A DNA stretch of 64,000 nt, taken from contig NC_044029.1 in assembly GCF_900496995.4 (NCBI RefSeq), positions 14,260,001 to 14,324,000 on the forward strand. The letters run 5' to 3'. This document shows, one piece after another, positions 52,201 through 61,700 of this stretch. Both the position numbers and the translations under genes were made by a program. The stretch comes from Aquila chrysaetos chrysaetos (lineage: Eukaryota > Chordata > Aves > Accipitriformes > Accipitridae). Below the pieces are notes generated by a model. It saw nothing but the letters and a program-made list of their open reading frames with translations, was not told where the DNA came from and ran no database searches. Each line of letters opens with the position of its first letter. Position 1 is the first letter of the stretch.

Positions 52201-53222
52201 AAAAAACTGAAACCGCGCTCCACAGTATACCTTCCAGATTTTAGTGCAAGCTACACAGGTTTTGTTTAGTTGCACTGGTATGCAAGTATAACAAAATACA
52301 AAACTACATATACTTTCCATGAAGGGAAATGCATACTTTTTCTACTGGACAGCATTCTTTCCAAGTCACCCAGAAAGCTTTCAGTTCATTTCCTGTTTCT
52401 AATCTTCCCTCATTCAGCCTTAGAGTCTTAAGAGGGCACACAATTCATCTCTTCCTGTTTGCTTTGCTGACCAGATAGGGTGATTTTTTAATTCCCTTAC
52501 ATAGTTCTTTATTGAACATGGAAACTTCTAAGCTAGATCAAAACAAGTGATTTAGCAAATGCTAGTTTAACTGTAGGACGATGTAAAAAATCTGCTTCGC
52601 CAAGATAATTTTTTCAAGTTTTGGTTTGTAGTACATATACAATCCAGAAAACTTAATTTATATTTCAAAAAGAACAATTTCTGCAACAAACAAAACTGAC
52701 CTCTTGGTAAAGGAGTATCACTAAGCCTAGTACAAATGTAGAAGGGAAACTGCAGATTTATAGCCCCAAGATATCAATTTAATATTAAGACTGTAAGAAC
52801 AAAACAGATGTTTAATTAACCCATGTATATACCTATTTACCTATCATTTGCCAACTGGGGAGGGACTAGGGGAATATTTAATCATTAAAGATTGTCTCAA
52901 GCAACATCTGAATTAAACATTGCATCTTCAAGTAATTTATCATAAAGAGGTCAAAGCCTTGCAAAGAAGCTGAGATTGTGTCTAAAAAGCAATCAATAAA
53001 ACTTACAGAACTACCAAACTAGAGAGGTTTCCAAAAGCATAGTCTGGTATGTAATGAATTTTATTCAGTGCCAATGTCATTGCCTGAAGTGCTGGTAAAC
53101 TTCTAAAAGCTTGGACGGGAATTTCTGTCAAAGAATTATCATCTAGCCACAGGTGTCTAAGGGAGACCAAGCCATTGAAGCAGTTGGGGGGCACATAGTT
53201 GATGTGGTTGGCATCCAAACGT
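28042..53222 (-). CDS. LGR5: LGR5, leucine-rich repeat G-protein-coupled receptor 5 (exons 5-18)
   Basis: Fourteen exons join into one frame: 53222-53007, 50244-50173, 47561-47493, 44454-44383, 43552-43481, 43380-43312, 43154-43083, 40496-40431, 40218-40147, 39265-39194, 37226-37101, 32212-32067, 31065-30982, 29132-28042. They give 765 residues after a split codon, so about 142 residues of the usual 907 are missing (exons 1-4, off the right edge). Order of parts: LRR array with N-glycosylation sequon NLS in FGNLSSL, cysteine-rich hinge ([22 protein letters not shown]), seven helices with NPLLY in helix 7, and a tail ending [12 protein letters not shown]5 is a surface receptor for R-spondins that boosts Wnt/beta-catenin signalling by holding ZNRF3/RNF43 in check, and marks adult stem cells. 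LGR4 and LGR6 are the alternatives; the tail, the segment [18 protein letters not shown] and the ZFC3H1 neighbour favour LGR5. Confidence 0.97.
29133..30981 (-). other. LGR5 intron 17
   Basis: 1849-bp intron. It contains an AT-rich stretch around 30130-30180. No other element recognised. Confidence 0.85.
30982..31065 (-). CDS. LGR5: LGR5 exon 17: acidic hinge segment
   Basis: 84-nt exon with CAG acceptor (+ 31066-31068) and GTATGA donor (+ strand TCATAC ending 30981). It completes a split Asp and reads [19 protein letters not shown], then SVQCSPSP, ending with G of a split Gly. The one Cys here belongs to the hinge disulphide set. Phases match exons 16 and 18 exactly. Confidence 0.95.
31066..32066 (-). 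other. LGR5 intron 16, with an antisense 168-codon ORF
   Basis: 1001-bp intron. The opposite (+) strand carries an ATG-started open frame at 31161-31667 (168 codons). It is rich in Cys and Leu near its middle, with a hydrophobic stretch around residues 70-100. I recognise no family, and it may be chance. Confidence 0.6.
32067..32212 (-). CDS. LGR5: LGR5 exon 16: C-terminal LRR cap and start of hinge
   Basis: 146-nt exon with CAG acceptor (+ 32213-32215) and GTAATT donor. It completes a split Lys and reads [20 protein letters not shown], then [17 protein letters not shown] and [11 protein letters not shown], ending with G of a split codon. It has the CC...C pattern of the LGR4/5/6 C-terminal cap. 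Confidence 0.96.
34526..34544. repeat. (AAC)6 microsatellite
   Basis: Six tandem AAC units within LGR5 intron 15, on the + strand. Confidence 0.9.
36190..36345 (+). mobile_element. CR1 LINE 3' end, short fragment
   Basis: About 155 bp on the + strand, antisense to LGR5. It shows the CR1 3' end signature: GGAGTCTCCATCCTTGGAGA, GGCAACCGGCTCCAGGTGAC, GAGGGGTTGGACAAGATGAC, GGTCCCTTCCAACCTCAACC, ending ATTCTGTGTTTCTGT. It is better preserved than the copy at 7.2-7.85 kb and shares its final blocks with it. Confidence 0.9.
37101..37226 (-). CDS. LGR5: LGR5 exon 15: last leucine-rich repeats
   Basis: 126-nt exon; CAG acceptor at + 37227-37229, GTGAGT donor at + 37095-37100. It reads [20 protein letters not shown], then [20 protein letters not shown] and L, ending with AA of a split Lys completed in exon 16. 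It is longer than one repeat unit, marking the end of the regular array. Confidence 0.96.
37227..39193 (-). other. LGR5 intron 14
   Basis: 1967-bp intron. A purine-rich stretch on + lies around 37580-37850. No gene or known repeat recognised. Confidence 0.85.
39194..39265 (-). CDS. LGR5: LGR5 exon 14: one leucine-rich repeat
   Basis: 72-nt single-repeat exon; TAG acceptor and GTAAGT donor. It reads [20 protein letters not shown], then LIK plus split Leu. Same phase at both ends as its neighbours. Confidence 0.96.
39266..40146 (-). other. LGR5 intron 13
   Basis: 881-bp AT-rich intron with nothing further recognised. Confidence 0.85.
40147..40218 (-). CDS. LGR5: LGR5 exon 13: one leucine-rich repeat
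   Basis: 72-nt exon; CAG acceptor and GTGAGT donor (+ ACTCAC 40141-40146). It reads [20 protein letters not shown], then LRS plus split Leu. Only 212 bp of intron separate it from exon 12. Confidence 0.96.
40431..40496 (-). CDS. LGR5: LGR5 exon 12: one short leucine-rich repeat
   Basis: 66-nt exon, two codons shorter than the 72-nt unit; CAG acceptor, GTAAGC donor. It reads [20 protein letters not shown], then K plus split Ile. It carries two Cys (CFTAC); my recollection of mammalian LGR5 has one Cys here, which would make the extra Cys unusual. Confidence 0.94.
40497..43082 (-). other. LGR5 intron 11, with C14 tract
   Basis: 2586-bp intron. It contains a C14 run on + at 41250-41263 (G14 in the transcript sense) and nearby A-runs. 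A 109-codon - strand ORF at 41516-41845 is not recognisable. Confidence 0.85.
41250..41263. repeat. C14 homopolymer
   Basis: Fourteen C on +, G14 in the LGR5 transcript sense, within intron 11. Confidence 0.9.
43083..43154 (-). CDS. LGR5: LGR5 exon 11: one leucine-rich repeat
   Basis: 72-nt exon; CAG acceptor, GTACGT donor. It reads [20 protein letters not shown], then LQV plus split Leu. A 31-base poly(A) on + (poly(T) in the transcript sense) ends 18 nt upstream of the acceptor side. Confidence 0.95.
43173..43203. repeat. A31 homopolymer (T31 in LGR5 sense)
   Basis: 31 consecutive A on + inside the 157-bp intron 10 of LGR5. In the transcript sense it is a T31 run lying 18 nt upstream of exon 11, so it overlaps the expected polypyrimidine tract. 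Confidence 0.93.
43312..43380 (-). CDS. LGR5: LGR5 exon 10: one leucine-rich repeat
   Basis: 69-nt exon; TAG acceptor, GTAAGT donor. It reads [20 protein letters not shown], then ES plus split Leu. It is flanked by introns of only 100 and 157 bp. Confidence 0.96.
43481..43552 (-). CDS. LGR5: LGR5 exon 9: one leucine-rich repeat
   Basis: 72-nt exon; CAG acceptor, GTATGT donor. It reads [20 protein letters not shown], then LRT plus split Leu. Confidence 0.96.
43553..44382 (-). other. LGR5 intron 8, with a perfect hairpin
   Basis: 830-bp intron. It contains an 11-bp perfect inverted repeat at 43667-43695. Nothing else assigned. Confidence 0.85.
43667..43695. repeat. Perfect 11-bp inverted repeat, 7-nt loop
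   Basis: Arms GTGCACCTCTG (43667-43677) and CAGAGGTGCAC (43685-43695) are exact reverse complements around a 7-nt loop. Part of the left arm recurs just after (TGCACCTCTGGG from 43691), giving an overlapping direct repeat. Confidence 0.9.
44383..44454 (-). CDS. LGR5: LGR5 exon 8: one leucine-rich repeat
   Basis: 72-nt exon; TAG acceptor, GTAAGT donor. It reads [20 protein letters not shown], then LIT plus split Ile. Confidence 0.96.
44455..47492 (-). other. LGR5 intron 7, with AT-rich microsatellite and a 195-codon ORF
   Basis: 3038-bp intron. It has an (AC)7 run at 44798-44812 in an AT-rich low-complexity stretch (about 44760-44880), and a GC-richer half at 45.5-46.7 kb holding the longest non-LGR5 open frame of the window: 45941-46528 on the - strand, 195 codons, unrecognised. 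Confidence 0.8.
44760..44880. repeat. AT-rich low-complexity DNA with (AC)7
   Basis: Alternating TA/GT/CA-rich sequence including (AC)7 at 44798-44812 and repeated AATA/TAAATA words. Confidence 0.85.
47493..47561 (-). CDS. LGR5: LGR5 exon 7: one leucine-rich repeat
   Basis: 69-nt exon; CAG acceptor, GTAAGT donor. It reads [20 protein letters not shown], then KE plus split Leu. Confidence 0.96.
47562..50172 (-). other. LGR5 intron 6
   Basis: 2611-bp AT-rich intron. Short ORFs only; nothing assigned. Confidence 0.85.
50173..50244 (-). CDS. LGR5: LGR5 exon 6: one leucine-rich repeat
   Basis: 72-nt exon; CAG acceptor, GTGAGT donor. It reads [20 protein letters not shown], then LET plus split Leu. 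Confidence 0.96.
50245..53006 (-). other. LGR5 intron 5, with C13 tract
   Basis: 2762-bp intron. It contains a C13 run on + at 50900-50912 (G13 in the transcript sense). Nothing else recognised. Confidence 0.85.
50900..50912. repeat. C13 homopolymer
   Basis: Thirteen C on + within LGR5 intron 5. Confidence 0.9.
53007..53222 (-). CDS. LGR5: LGR5 exon 5: three fused leucine-rich repeats
   Basis: 216-nt exon, exactly three 72-nt units, with TAG acceptor (+ CTA 53223-53225) and GTAAGT donor. It reads [20 protein letters not shown], then [19 protein letters not shown] and [20 protein letters not shown], ending LVV plus split Leu. The NLS sequon in FGNLSS is the glycosylated Asn position of the family. 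It forms part of the concave LRR face that binds R-spondin in known structures. Confidence 0.97.
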
Positions 53223-54009
53223 CTAGGAGAAAAAGAAATAGAGAAAATTGACTTGGAGAAAAGAACAGTGGACTTACTTACACAATGGCTATCAGAATTT
53301 ATCACCAAGAACACAACCCCAAAGGATGGACATGGGTTGCCACATCCATTTTTCATTTCCTGGAGATTCTACATTTCCACCTGGCTTGCAGCCTCACCCC
53401 TGAGACCTGACATGGTGTCTACAAGTCTCCTTGTCAGCCGGTTCCCTGCAGACAGCTCTCCTTTGGAGCCACTAACTCACTGAGAGCACACACTGATCGT
53501 TTTTGAGCAGAGCCTCTCTACAGATGGAGTATGAATTTGTTTCCCAATTATTTGAAAGTATGGAATAAAAAAGTGCAAGAAACTCAGCCAGATATTCTCT
53601 TTCAGAACCTATAAATCACTGAGCTGCAAGATGATTTGGGTTTTCATACGCTAGACACCCATTCTAAGAGCCAAAAATAAAACTCACTTCTGAGTCTCTG
53701 TTCCCATTTTACCTTTTCTTAAATATCGTTTATTCCAATGATTCTAAGGAACACTGAAGTTCACATTTTTTTAGCAGTGGAGCAAAATGTTTTTTGAATA
53801 GAGATTAGCATTGCTAATACGTGTATTTATTTTGAAAAAGAAGTTACTAAATACACTTCAGTCGCTGCAGAGCCAACAGAGGGAGCTCAACTGCACATCG
53901 TACCTCTTCAGAGTCTGCAGGTGATATCTTGCTCTCACACTTGTGTAAATAAGGATTAGATCTACTGAACTTTTTGCAGATGTGGCGCTAGAAATACTAT
54001 GTCATATAT

Positions 54010-54037
54010 TCATTTGCTTTTGCTTTTGCTCTGTTTT
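54010..54037. repeat. Imperfect TTTTGC tandem repeat
   Basis: Three to four TTTTGC-like units on + within the upstream LGR5 intron. Confidence 0.7.
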
Positions 54038-57000
54038 GCTTTCCTGTTGTGATACTTTCAGGGAAAGATTTAAAAGCATGCTCCAGATTTCTGAAACTTC
54101 GTGAAACAACCAGATGGTGATCTGTACTCTGATAGACTTTTTCTGCTTTTAATGTGTTGTAGTAACTTGTACCTTGTTCAGAACATGAAAGCTATGCTCT
54201 AAAACTTTTCTTGAAGATGTCTGTACAGAGGAGTAATTAAGTGAATGGTGAAAGAGAAATAAATTTAAATAGATGTTTGAAAACACTACAGAACAAACAG
54301 CCACACCCAGGGTACAAAGAAGTAATTCTGTACAACCTAAATTCAGTCTGTTTGAGAGAAACGCAATACTTTTTGTGGCGAGCATACTAATCTCTTTATT
54401 TAAAGCTGCTTCCTCATTTACAGTCATGTAAAATGTCAGGTCCATTCTATCTCCTGCTCCATGCTGCTCCTACCTACTGCATGAGAACAAATAATGACTG
54501 CTAAGGCTCCGTGCCAGGCTGGCAAATAACTGAGACAAGGTCAGTTGGAACAAATTTATAAAGTTCAGTGTCAAAGCCCTTGTACAATTAAATTTTCAAT
54601 ATAATAACTGACATGGCAGGCAGCAGAGACAGAGCTTCCAAAATAACTCAAGGGTCTGTCAACAAATGGGTGAGGCTGGAAATGTTTAGAAATACTCATG
54701 CTGTACCTCCCCCATTCCCCAGGCAACAACCATGCTCTGCCTGTGTTTTCAAATAAGGTATAATTTGAATGAGTAGATGAGGTTTCTTTGTGTTCAGTCA
54801 GAAGTAAATTTCTTCCCTGGGTGATGCTGGTATGTAAACTAAGAAGTTACAGTTGCCTTAGTTTGACAGTTACACTGATTAAAGAATGGAGGCTTTATTC
54901 AAACTAAATGTGTTACTGTATTACAGTTAACATCTTGTTCAATATGGAGCCTGCCTGTGCAGCTCTGACATCCCTGTTGACTCCACAGGAGTTACTCACA
55001 GGATGCCTGGCTGCGTGGTAAAGCCAACAGTCAGTTGTTTGTATGCAGTCCTGTGGCTGAAATGGCAATATTTCTGCTGTCATCAGTGAGACCAGGATTT
55101 TTATCTTACCAATATTCAGTAGCAAATCAAGGAACTGATTTTTTTTATAGCTGAAGTTTCCAAATATAAACCCACCACTGGCTATGTAAACAAAATACAC
55201 AACACAGAAAGAAAAGGAGGAGTGCTGTAATATAAATTAAATTCCAGGTAGTTGAATTATTATTTAAATAAAGCAAGAAGCTACAATGATTTGTGCTGCA
55301 GGTCCTATAACTTGATTACATATCCTGCAAGCGCTTGTAAGAAGTACTGCCTCAAGTACTCTTTGGTTATCTAATCTTTTTAAAATTTCCAAGTACTGTT
55401 TTCCCTCTTGCAGATATTATAAGGTTTCAGCAGTGGTTATGTTTCCTGTCATACTGTAGGTAATGCACACTGATGTATAAAGCATTGAACATAATCGCCG
55501 TTTTCAGCCAATTGTTTTACATGTGTTGATCAAAGTTTTGGCACTTCCAGAACTAAACCCATTAACTCACAAACAGGACCCTATTTAGAATTGAAAGTAG
55601 ATAGATAACATGTGGTGAGTTTGAAAGCTGCTATTATATTCCAGAGGGAGCCAATTTAGGGAAACAGAAATACTTGATTTCTTCTGATAGGCAGCATGTA
55701 AATAAAGCAGCCAGTATGAAATTCACCATGAGCTCACTTAAAATGTCCAAACCTTTCAAAGCAAATGCTTGAACTATGTGAACTGTATCCCACTGGTGTT
55801 TCCTGTGACATACTGCAAATGCTACAGCCATGTGCATAAATTATGAAAAGATATTATTCATACAGAATTGTAAACAGGACTCATTTATTGGTACTCTAAA
55901 ACGGGTGAAGGTAGATGTTTGAAAAATATTTTATTTGCATTTTTTGATCAATTCAATACGACTGGATACTTAGTTTTATGCCACTGGTAGGTTTCTAAGG
56001 GAATATATATTTTTTTCCTTTTTCTGAGTTTTTTCTCAAGAGCAAGCCCAGCTACAGCCTGGATGTACCCTGTGATCACGAAATTCCTTCATGTCCTGTT
56101 GGGAGACTCTTGCTCATTCATTCAGGGTTAAATCAATGCTAGATATGGGATCGGAAAGGAGGTTTCTCCCACATCATTCTCCTCTCTGAAATAAACAGCT
56201 ATTACATGGATTGTCTCTTCTTGCAATGGATGAGGGCCTGAATACAATGAAGGGACCAGAAAAGAGGAGAGCCACAAAGACAGATAAAGAGTCAAGGGCA
56301 AAATGTTTCTTCTGACATTTAAGTTTAAAATAGGAGAGGTAAAACCAAATGAAAAGGGGCTATACATAACAGGTAGGGGAGGCAGAGAAGTGAGAGCACA
56401 CGAGGACTGATTTTGGGTATGGTGGATTAAAGAATCTCCTTTAAAGAGGCTCCTCCCTCTCCTACCACCTTCCTCTTCTCCTGACCTGGCTCTGTTACAT
56501 TGGGAGCCACAGCGGAGCCTCACCACAAGGTATGGGTCAATGATGGATAGGGGCTGGGGACATGGCCTGTCTGGGCCTCCCCACATATAACAGGCAGGAG
56601 GCAGTCACCTGCAGCCCCACCATCTTTGCTAGCGTGTGGTGACATGGACCATCTCAAGGGTTTGTTCACAGGAGTTTGAGTAAAGCCTCATTTAAGTAAT
56701 GGCAAGTGACATCGAAACTGGCTCTGAAAAGTGGATGTAATGAAAATATAGCTGGCTATTGTGAGCCATGTTTTTCAAACATGGCCTTTTACGCAGGATA
56801 TCCCCTTCAGTCCACAGGGGAAAATGATAGGACTATTGTAAAAGCTTAATTACAACACACCAGCACAGCGGTTCCCACAGCTCACTTTCATCTCTGCCCT
56901 TGTATGGGCTTCTACAGGACTGATACAAAGAACCCGGTATGGCAACAGCAAGACCAAAAAAGAAAAGTCACAAGTCACAGTTTAGTAGCGTTTGTTTCTG

Positions 57001-58682
57001 TCCCACTGCTCAGTTTTACATCAGGAGGTCTCTGCAGCTCTGGGAGTTTCAATCCTTAGTGTTTCTCTTCGTATCCAAACATGCTGCTCATGCTTGGTTA
57101 ACCTGCATTCAAGACAGTGGGCCAGGATGCTAGCACGTTGCATAAAGCAAAACCAGTCAATTGTAATGCTATGTTTATACAAAGATTGGCTCTGATACTG
57201 GGTACCCTCAATCCCCACAGGTGGGAAAAAGTGGAGGCCAGCAGGAGTTGTTGAGTTATCCTAGGAATCTGGCTGCAGACTCAGATCAGGAATCCACAGC
57301 TAGACCAGCATATTTGGTGTGGCTGGGAACGCTCCCAGGTCCTGCAGCCAACTGGCTCGGAGAGGTCCGCGTTACACTGGTGACCTCTCCTCGCCTCCCA
57401 AGCGAGGTGGCTGTATGAAGAGCGCCTACTGGGGACGGTCCCAGGGGCATGAGAACTGCCAGATGGCTCCCGGGAACAGTTCACGCAAATGTTATTTGGC
57501 ACGGGTCAAAAGTGTGCCAAGGACCCTGTTAACAGTGCAGCAGGACAGACTGTCTTGGCCGGTGCCTGGGAGCACTTTGAAGCACTGTTTGCTTTGCTAG
57601 GCTGGCTGTAGCCACATCTGTCACTGTGTGGTGCCCAGGAGGATCTCCTTGGAAATGTAGTGTGAGCCTCTGTACTGCTAACCACTCCAACAGCGGCTTC
57701 TTGTCCTCCTCTCACATGTGGTGTATGTCCTGGTGGGCTTCAGCCATGCAGGATGATTTTTGGCTAGCAGTTCTGAGGTTGAGAAATTTGTCTGTCCCTT
57801 ACAAATGTGACAAAAAAAACCCTCTTTTGAGATTACTCAGAAGACAGAAAAGAGTCAGATGCCTAGTAGCTTCTACTAGATGAAAGAAAACATCACCCAG
57901 TGGCCTGGAATTGCTGATCTAGTTTGGCCTATTTGCACCCCACTTTGAAAGCAACTGGCCCTACAGATGGTTGAGTTAGGGACTGCACCCCAAAAAATCA
58001 GTAGCACATACATTTTAGGGAGCCTTGCACCTCTGTCTTCCTCCCAGCTGCTTATCAAGCTAGAAAAGTGTGACTGAGAGAGGTGGTCTGTGATTGTACT
58101 AGTGCTCCATGTTTCAGTCACACTTGTGTTATCTAGTGTGCCCCTGGGCTCTAGTAGCTCGGATGGTTAAGATGTGCGATAACATGAGCAGACTGCAATG
58201 GTGAGTTTTGAGACATCTTTGCGTATGTGTACAGACACCTGCATGGGTACACACAGACTTGGTTTAAACTGTGGGAAATTCCTCCTCAGGGAGTTTGTGG
58301 GTACCTGTTGAGGTACCGGGTTTCCTAAGAAGGATAATGCCTTCTGTAGGCTGCATTACCATGGGGTGTGACATGGAAAACCACAACTAAAGCTCCTGTC
58401 TTTTCATGAAAACAGTTCTCTTGGGAGAATGTGATTTCATCAAAGTTGTATTCTCTTTTAACTAAAAATCAGGATTATTAACACAAGCATCAAACCGGAA
58501 AAAAATTGTTTAAAGTTAACAATTCTGAAAAAAAGGCTTTTTAGTTTCAAGCCTTAACTGGAAACATTTCAGAACTCTGTGCCCTCAAAGTCTTCAACTC
58601 TTTGTTTGGATTAAGAATGGAAACTTCTCTTGTAATGTCAAATATTTGGAGGAGTAGGAAGATGAAAAATCCACTTGCTGAC

Positions 58683-58783
58683 CTGTTCCAGCCAGGTAAT
58701 TAAGAACATCCAAGATGATTTCTAGATAATCTTTTATGTAAAACTCCGGGTCACCATCAGCTGCTCCACAAATACCAAAATAT
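58683..58783 (-). other. Unassigned exon-like open block
   Basis: 101 nt on the LGR5 strand with an AG acceptor behind a T-rich tract (upstream side, + 58784 on) and a GT donor (GTCAGC, + 58677-58682). In one frame it reads YFGICGAADGDPEFYIKDYL followed by EIILDVLNYLAGT with no stop. The composition is protein-like and helical. It is not an LRR and does not resemble the missing LGR5 exons 1-4. It could be an exon of an overlapping gene, a cassette exon, a retrocopy remnant or chance. I do not recognise the family. Confidence 0.3.
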
Positions 58784-61700
58784 CTTAAAAATAAAATTTA
58801 AGTGATTTACAAATTCTGTTAGGAAATTTAAAACAAATTTCATTGATATTATTTTCTTGTTCCTTGTAGCGTCAAATTAATTTGCTTCACTAAATTCCAA
58901 CTTTGCAGGTTGTCAAGGGAGAAAAGATGGTTTATTTTTTCCCTCTATCAACGGTTTCCAGTGCTTTGGAAGATGAGCTATGTTGTATTCTGCCCTATTT
59001 TCTACTATTAAAGTAAAAGTCCTCTTAAATTTTACAGGAATGAAAGCAGGTGATACAGTAAATAATGCTTGCTTTTAAATGTCCTTCATGACTGGTTTGG
59101 CATGGGCAGTGAGATAGCACCCAATGTGTTATTGGTTTTGACTATTTCTGTGTCTGACAATGCAGCAGTAAAAGCTGCTCATTAACAATGATGTCTAAAC
59201 AAGAAAATAAACAGGGAGTGAAGTTTCATGAGTAGTATTCACTACAAAGGATTGCTTTTCCATCAGCAATGCCAATTACACTTTCCTCCTTTATTTAGCA
59301 ACATTTGCAAATGGAAATCTGCAACTTACCAGTTGTTAGTAATACAAAATTTGTGTTAACATGTTTAGGGAAAAAATTTTTAAAACGTTATTGATATGTC
59401 ATTGCCTGCTTTACCAATCCCTTCTTGTTCAAAAATACTTAAATTATATGCCAATTCTGGTATACAAGGGATGTCACTGGAAACGGCAGGACAATTACAC
59501 TGGAGGAAAAAAAGATACCTATTTAAACAAATACATACATTAAATGAAAAAAATTGGACAGAAAACAAGCTGTTAATTAATAACGATACTTGAAAAACAA
59601 ATCAATATACCATGTAAAAGATTTTTGGACTATACAGGTATATTAAAAATCACTAAAATGCTTGATTTAAAAGCAGAATGGAGATATTGATGCTGTAGGA
59701 AACACAAAATCCAGAGACCCTCTGCTTATAGTCAGTTCTAAAGAAACACATTTGCTCAAGGTGAGTAACAGGGAAGACAGCAGTCAAGTGACACTTCAGA
59801 CCCTGCTGTCAAGATCTAAGTAGTGACACGTCAGTGATTATGTATTCCTCCCTTTCAACCATGGTACCTGCAAACATATTTTCCTCTTTTTGGCTTAATG
59901 GAAATAAATGCCATTTGAATCATTAGGACTAGTAATCCAGATAATTTGTATTCACACTAGTTTTCAGAGGAAAATTATAGCCCATATAATAAACTGAAGA
60001 TATCCTTATGCTGAACTTGGAGATCAAAACCACATCTCAAAATCAACAAGTTCTGGTTACTTCCTTAAATCCTCCTGCCACAAAGGGCACTGGAGTCCTA
60101 CACAATCATTGCCCAAGCTCTGGTAGCTGAACTCATTTATCAATCAAAGTAGTGCATCACTGTTGTTGACTATTGAACTACAAAGACTTTTATAAAATTG
60201 GAGAAGTTTTAATATTGTTTAATCTTATTTTTTCTTCAGTGACAGAAAAAAACATATTGTTGTTTGTTTGTTTTGAGGCAACAATATAAAGGTTTTCTCA
60301 TAGATTTTTGCTGTTGGAAGATGAAATTCACAAATCTTAGGCTTTTTTGGTTAATTTTTTTCTGGCCATTTCTCATTTTATAGTATTTATTAAATAATGT
60401 CTGCTGTCTGAAGAAGACTGATCTATTCTAGAGTTAGGTCAAGCCTTAAGAAATTTATGAATATTTATCACTCAAACTTCTCACGCCATTTTGCATGGCA
60501 GCAATATTACAACTTGAACAAGGAAGTGGAAGAAATTGTTGCTCGTTCCTGCAATACACCAGTTCTTGTTCTGTGTGCCACATGTCATTTAACATCAATT
60601 AATGTATCTATCAATATTGATACCTATACTGTAATTTTTGAGCCTGGAACTAGATAATAAGGGGAGCATATTATCCAGAAATACCTTTTTGTGCAAAAAT
60701 ATGTGATGAATTTGCATTATGAGTGAACATGGAAAACTTGTGTGTGCATACATATACCCATATATAGTGCATGTACACACACACAATTATATATGTATAC
60801 TTATATAAAAATGATTTTGACATAATCCTCTTCACATTGATTAAGGTAGCAAGGCAGTTAGTATGGCCTCAGTCCAGTCACTGGTTTTCAGTTTTTTGCA
60901 TCTATACTAACCTAAAGCAAAGGGTTAACCAGGCTTTCAGGAATCATGCCACCTGCATAGTTAAACATAATAAATACAAGAAGTTGCTATCTTATAGGAA
61001 TTGCCTTTGTGAAGGCTTTTAACCTCTTCATTATGCTCTTGAAAAGACTCCTGCTATTTCAAAGGTTTCAAGAAATAATTCCTATTGTAAATCAGAAACC
61101 AATGCAAGAACCACCTTGTGAGCAGAAAATTCCTAGACTATATGAAACAAGAAACTGAATCTGTGCACACCTTTATCTGACAGGCACAACCCCATTTAAG
61201 CAAACAAAAGACTAATAGTTTTCCTTTCCTCAAAGAAGTCTCTTTTGCTGGTGATCGTCTTTCAGGTGAGTAGCTTTTCTGTACAAACCCGTATCATTCC
61301 ATCTTGGGTCTGCTACACAGCTGTCTAAAGGTTTCCACTGACCGCTCCTATTCTTCCTCTGTTTTAATTCTGTCACAAAATATCAGTCCTTTACAGAGAC
61401 TGCACAAACTATGTTTGGTTTACTTCTTCAACTTCTTCACCCAAGGAAAAAAAATTTGCAACAAAGTCTGAGTGAGACTGTCATTTTGTTTAGAAACTGT
61501 GCTGAAAATTCAACAGTCTCTTTCAGAGCAACAAAGGAACTCTTGTTTGCTTGGCTTATCGTGTTTTGGTCCAGAATATGTATACAGCGATGTGATCTCA
61601 GCAAGATTTTTTTTGTTTGTTTAGCAGAAAGAAAATCTAATATAGTCACTAGACCAGCATTTTCTCATGACTTTTTCAAAGATCAAAGGAAAGAACTGTA

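Noticed and set aside
53003..53356. ORF around LGR5 exon 5 longer than the exon
   Set aside because: The frame runs through the acceptor at 53223 and past the donor at 53006; only 53007-53222 is LRR sequence.
61390..61450. Possible LGR5 exon 4 end (TTAC followed by AGAGACTGCA on +)
   Set aside because: Looks like a donor with SLQSL-like codons, but the - strand frame hits a stop a few codons upstream and no LRR consensus precedes it.
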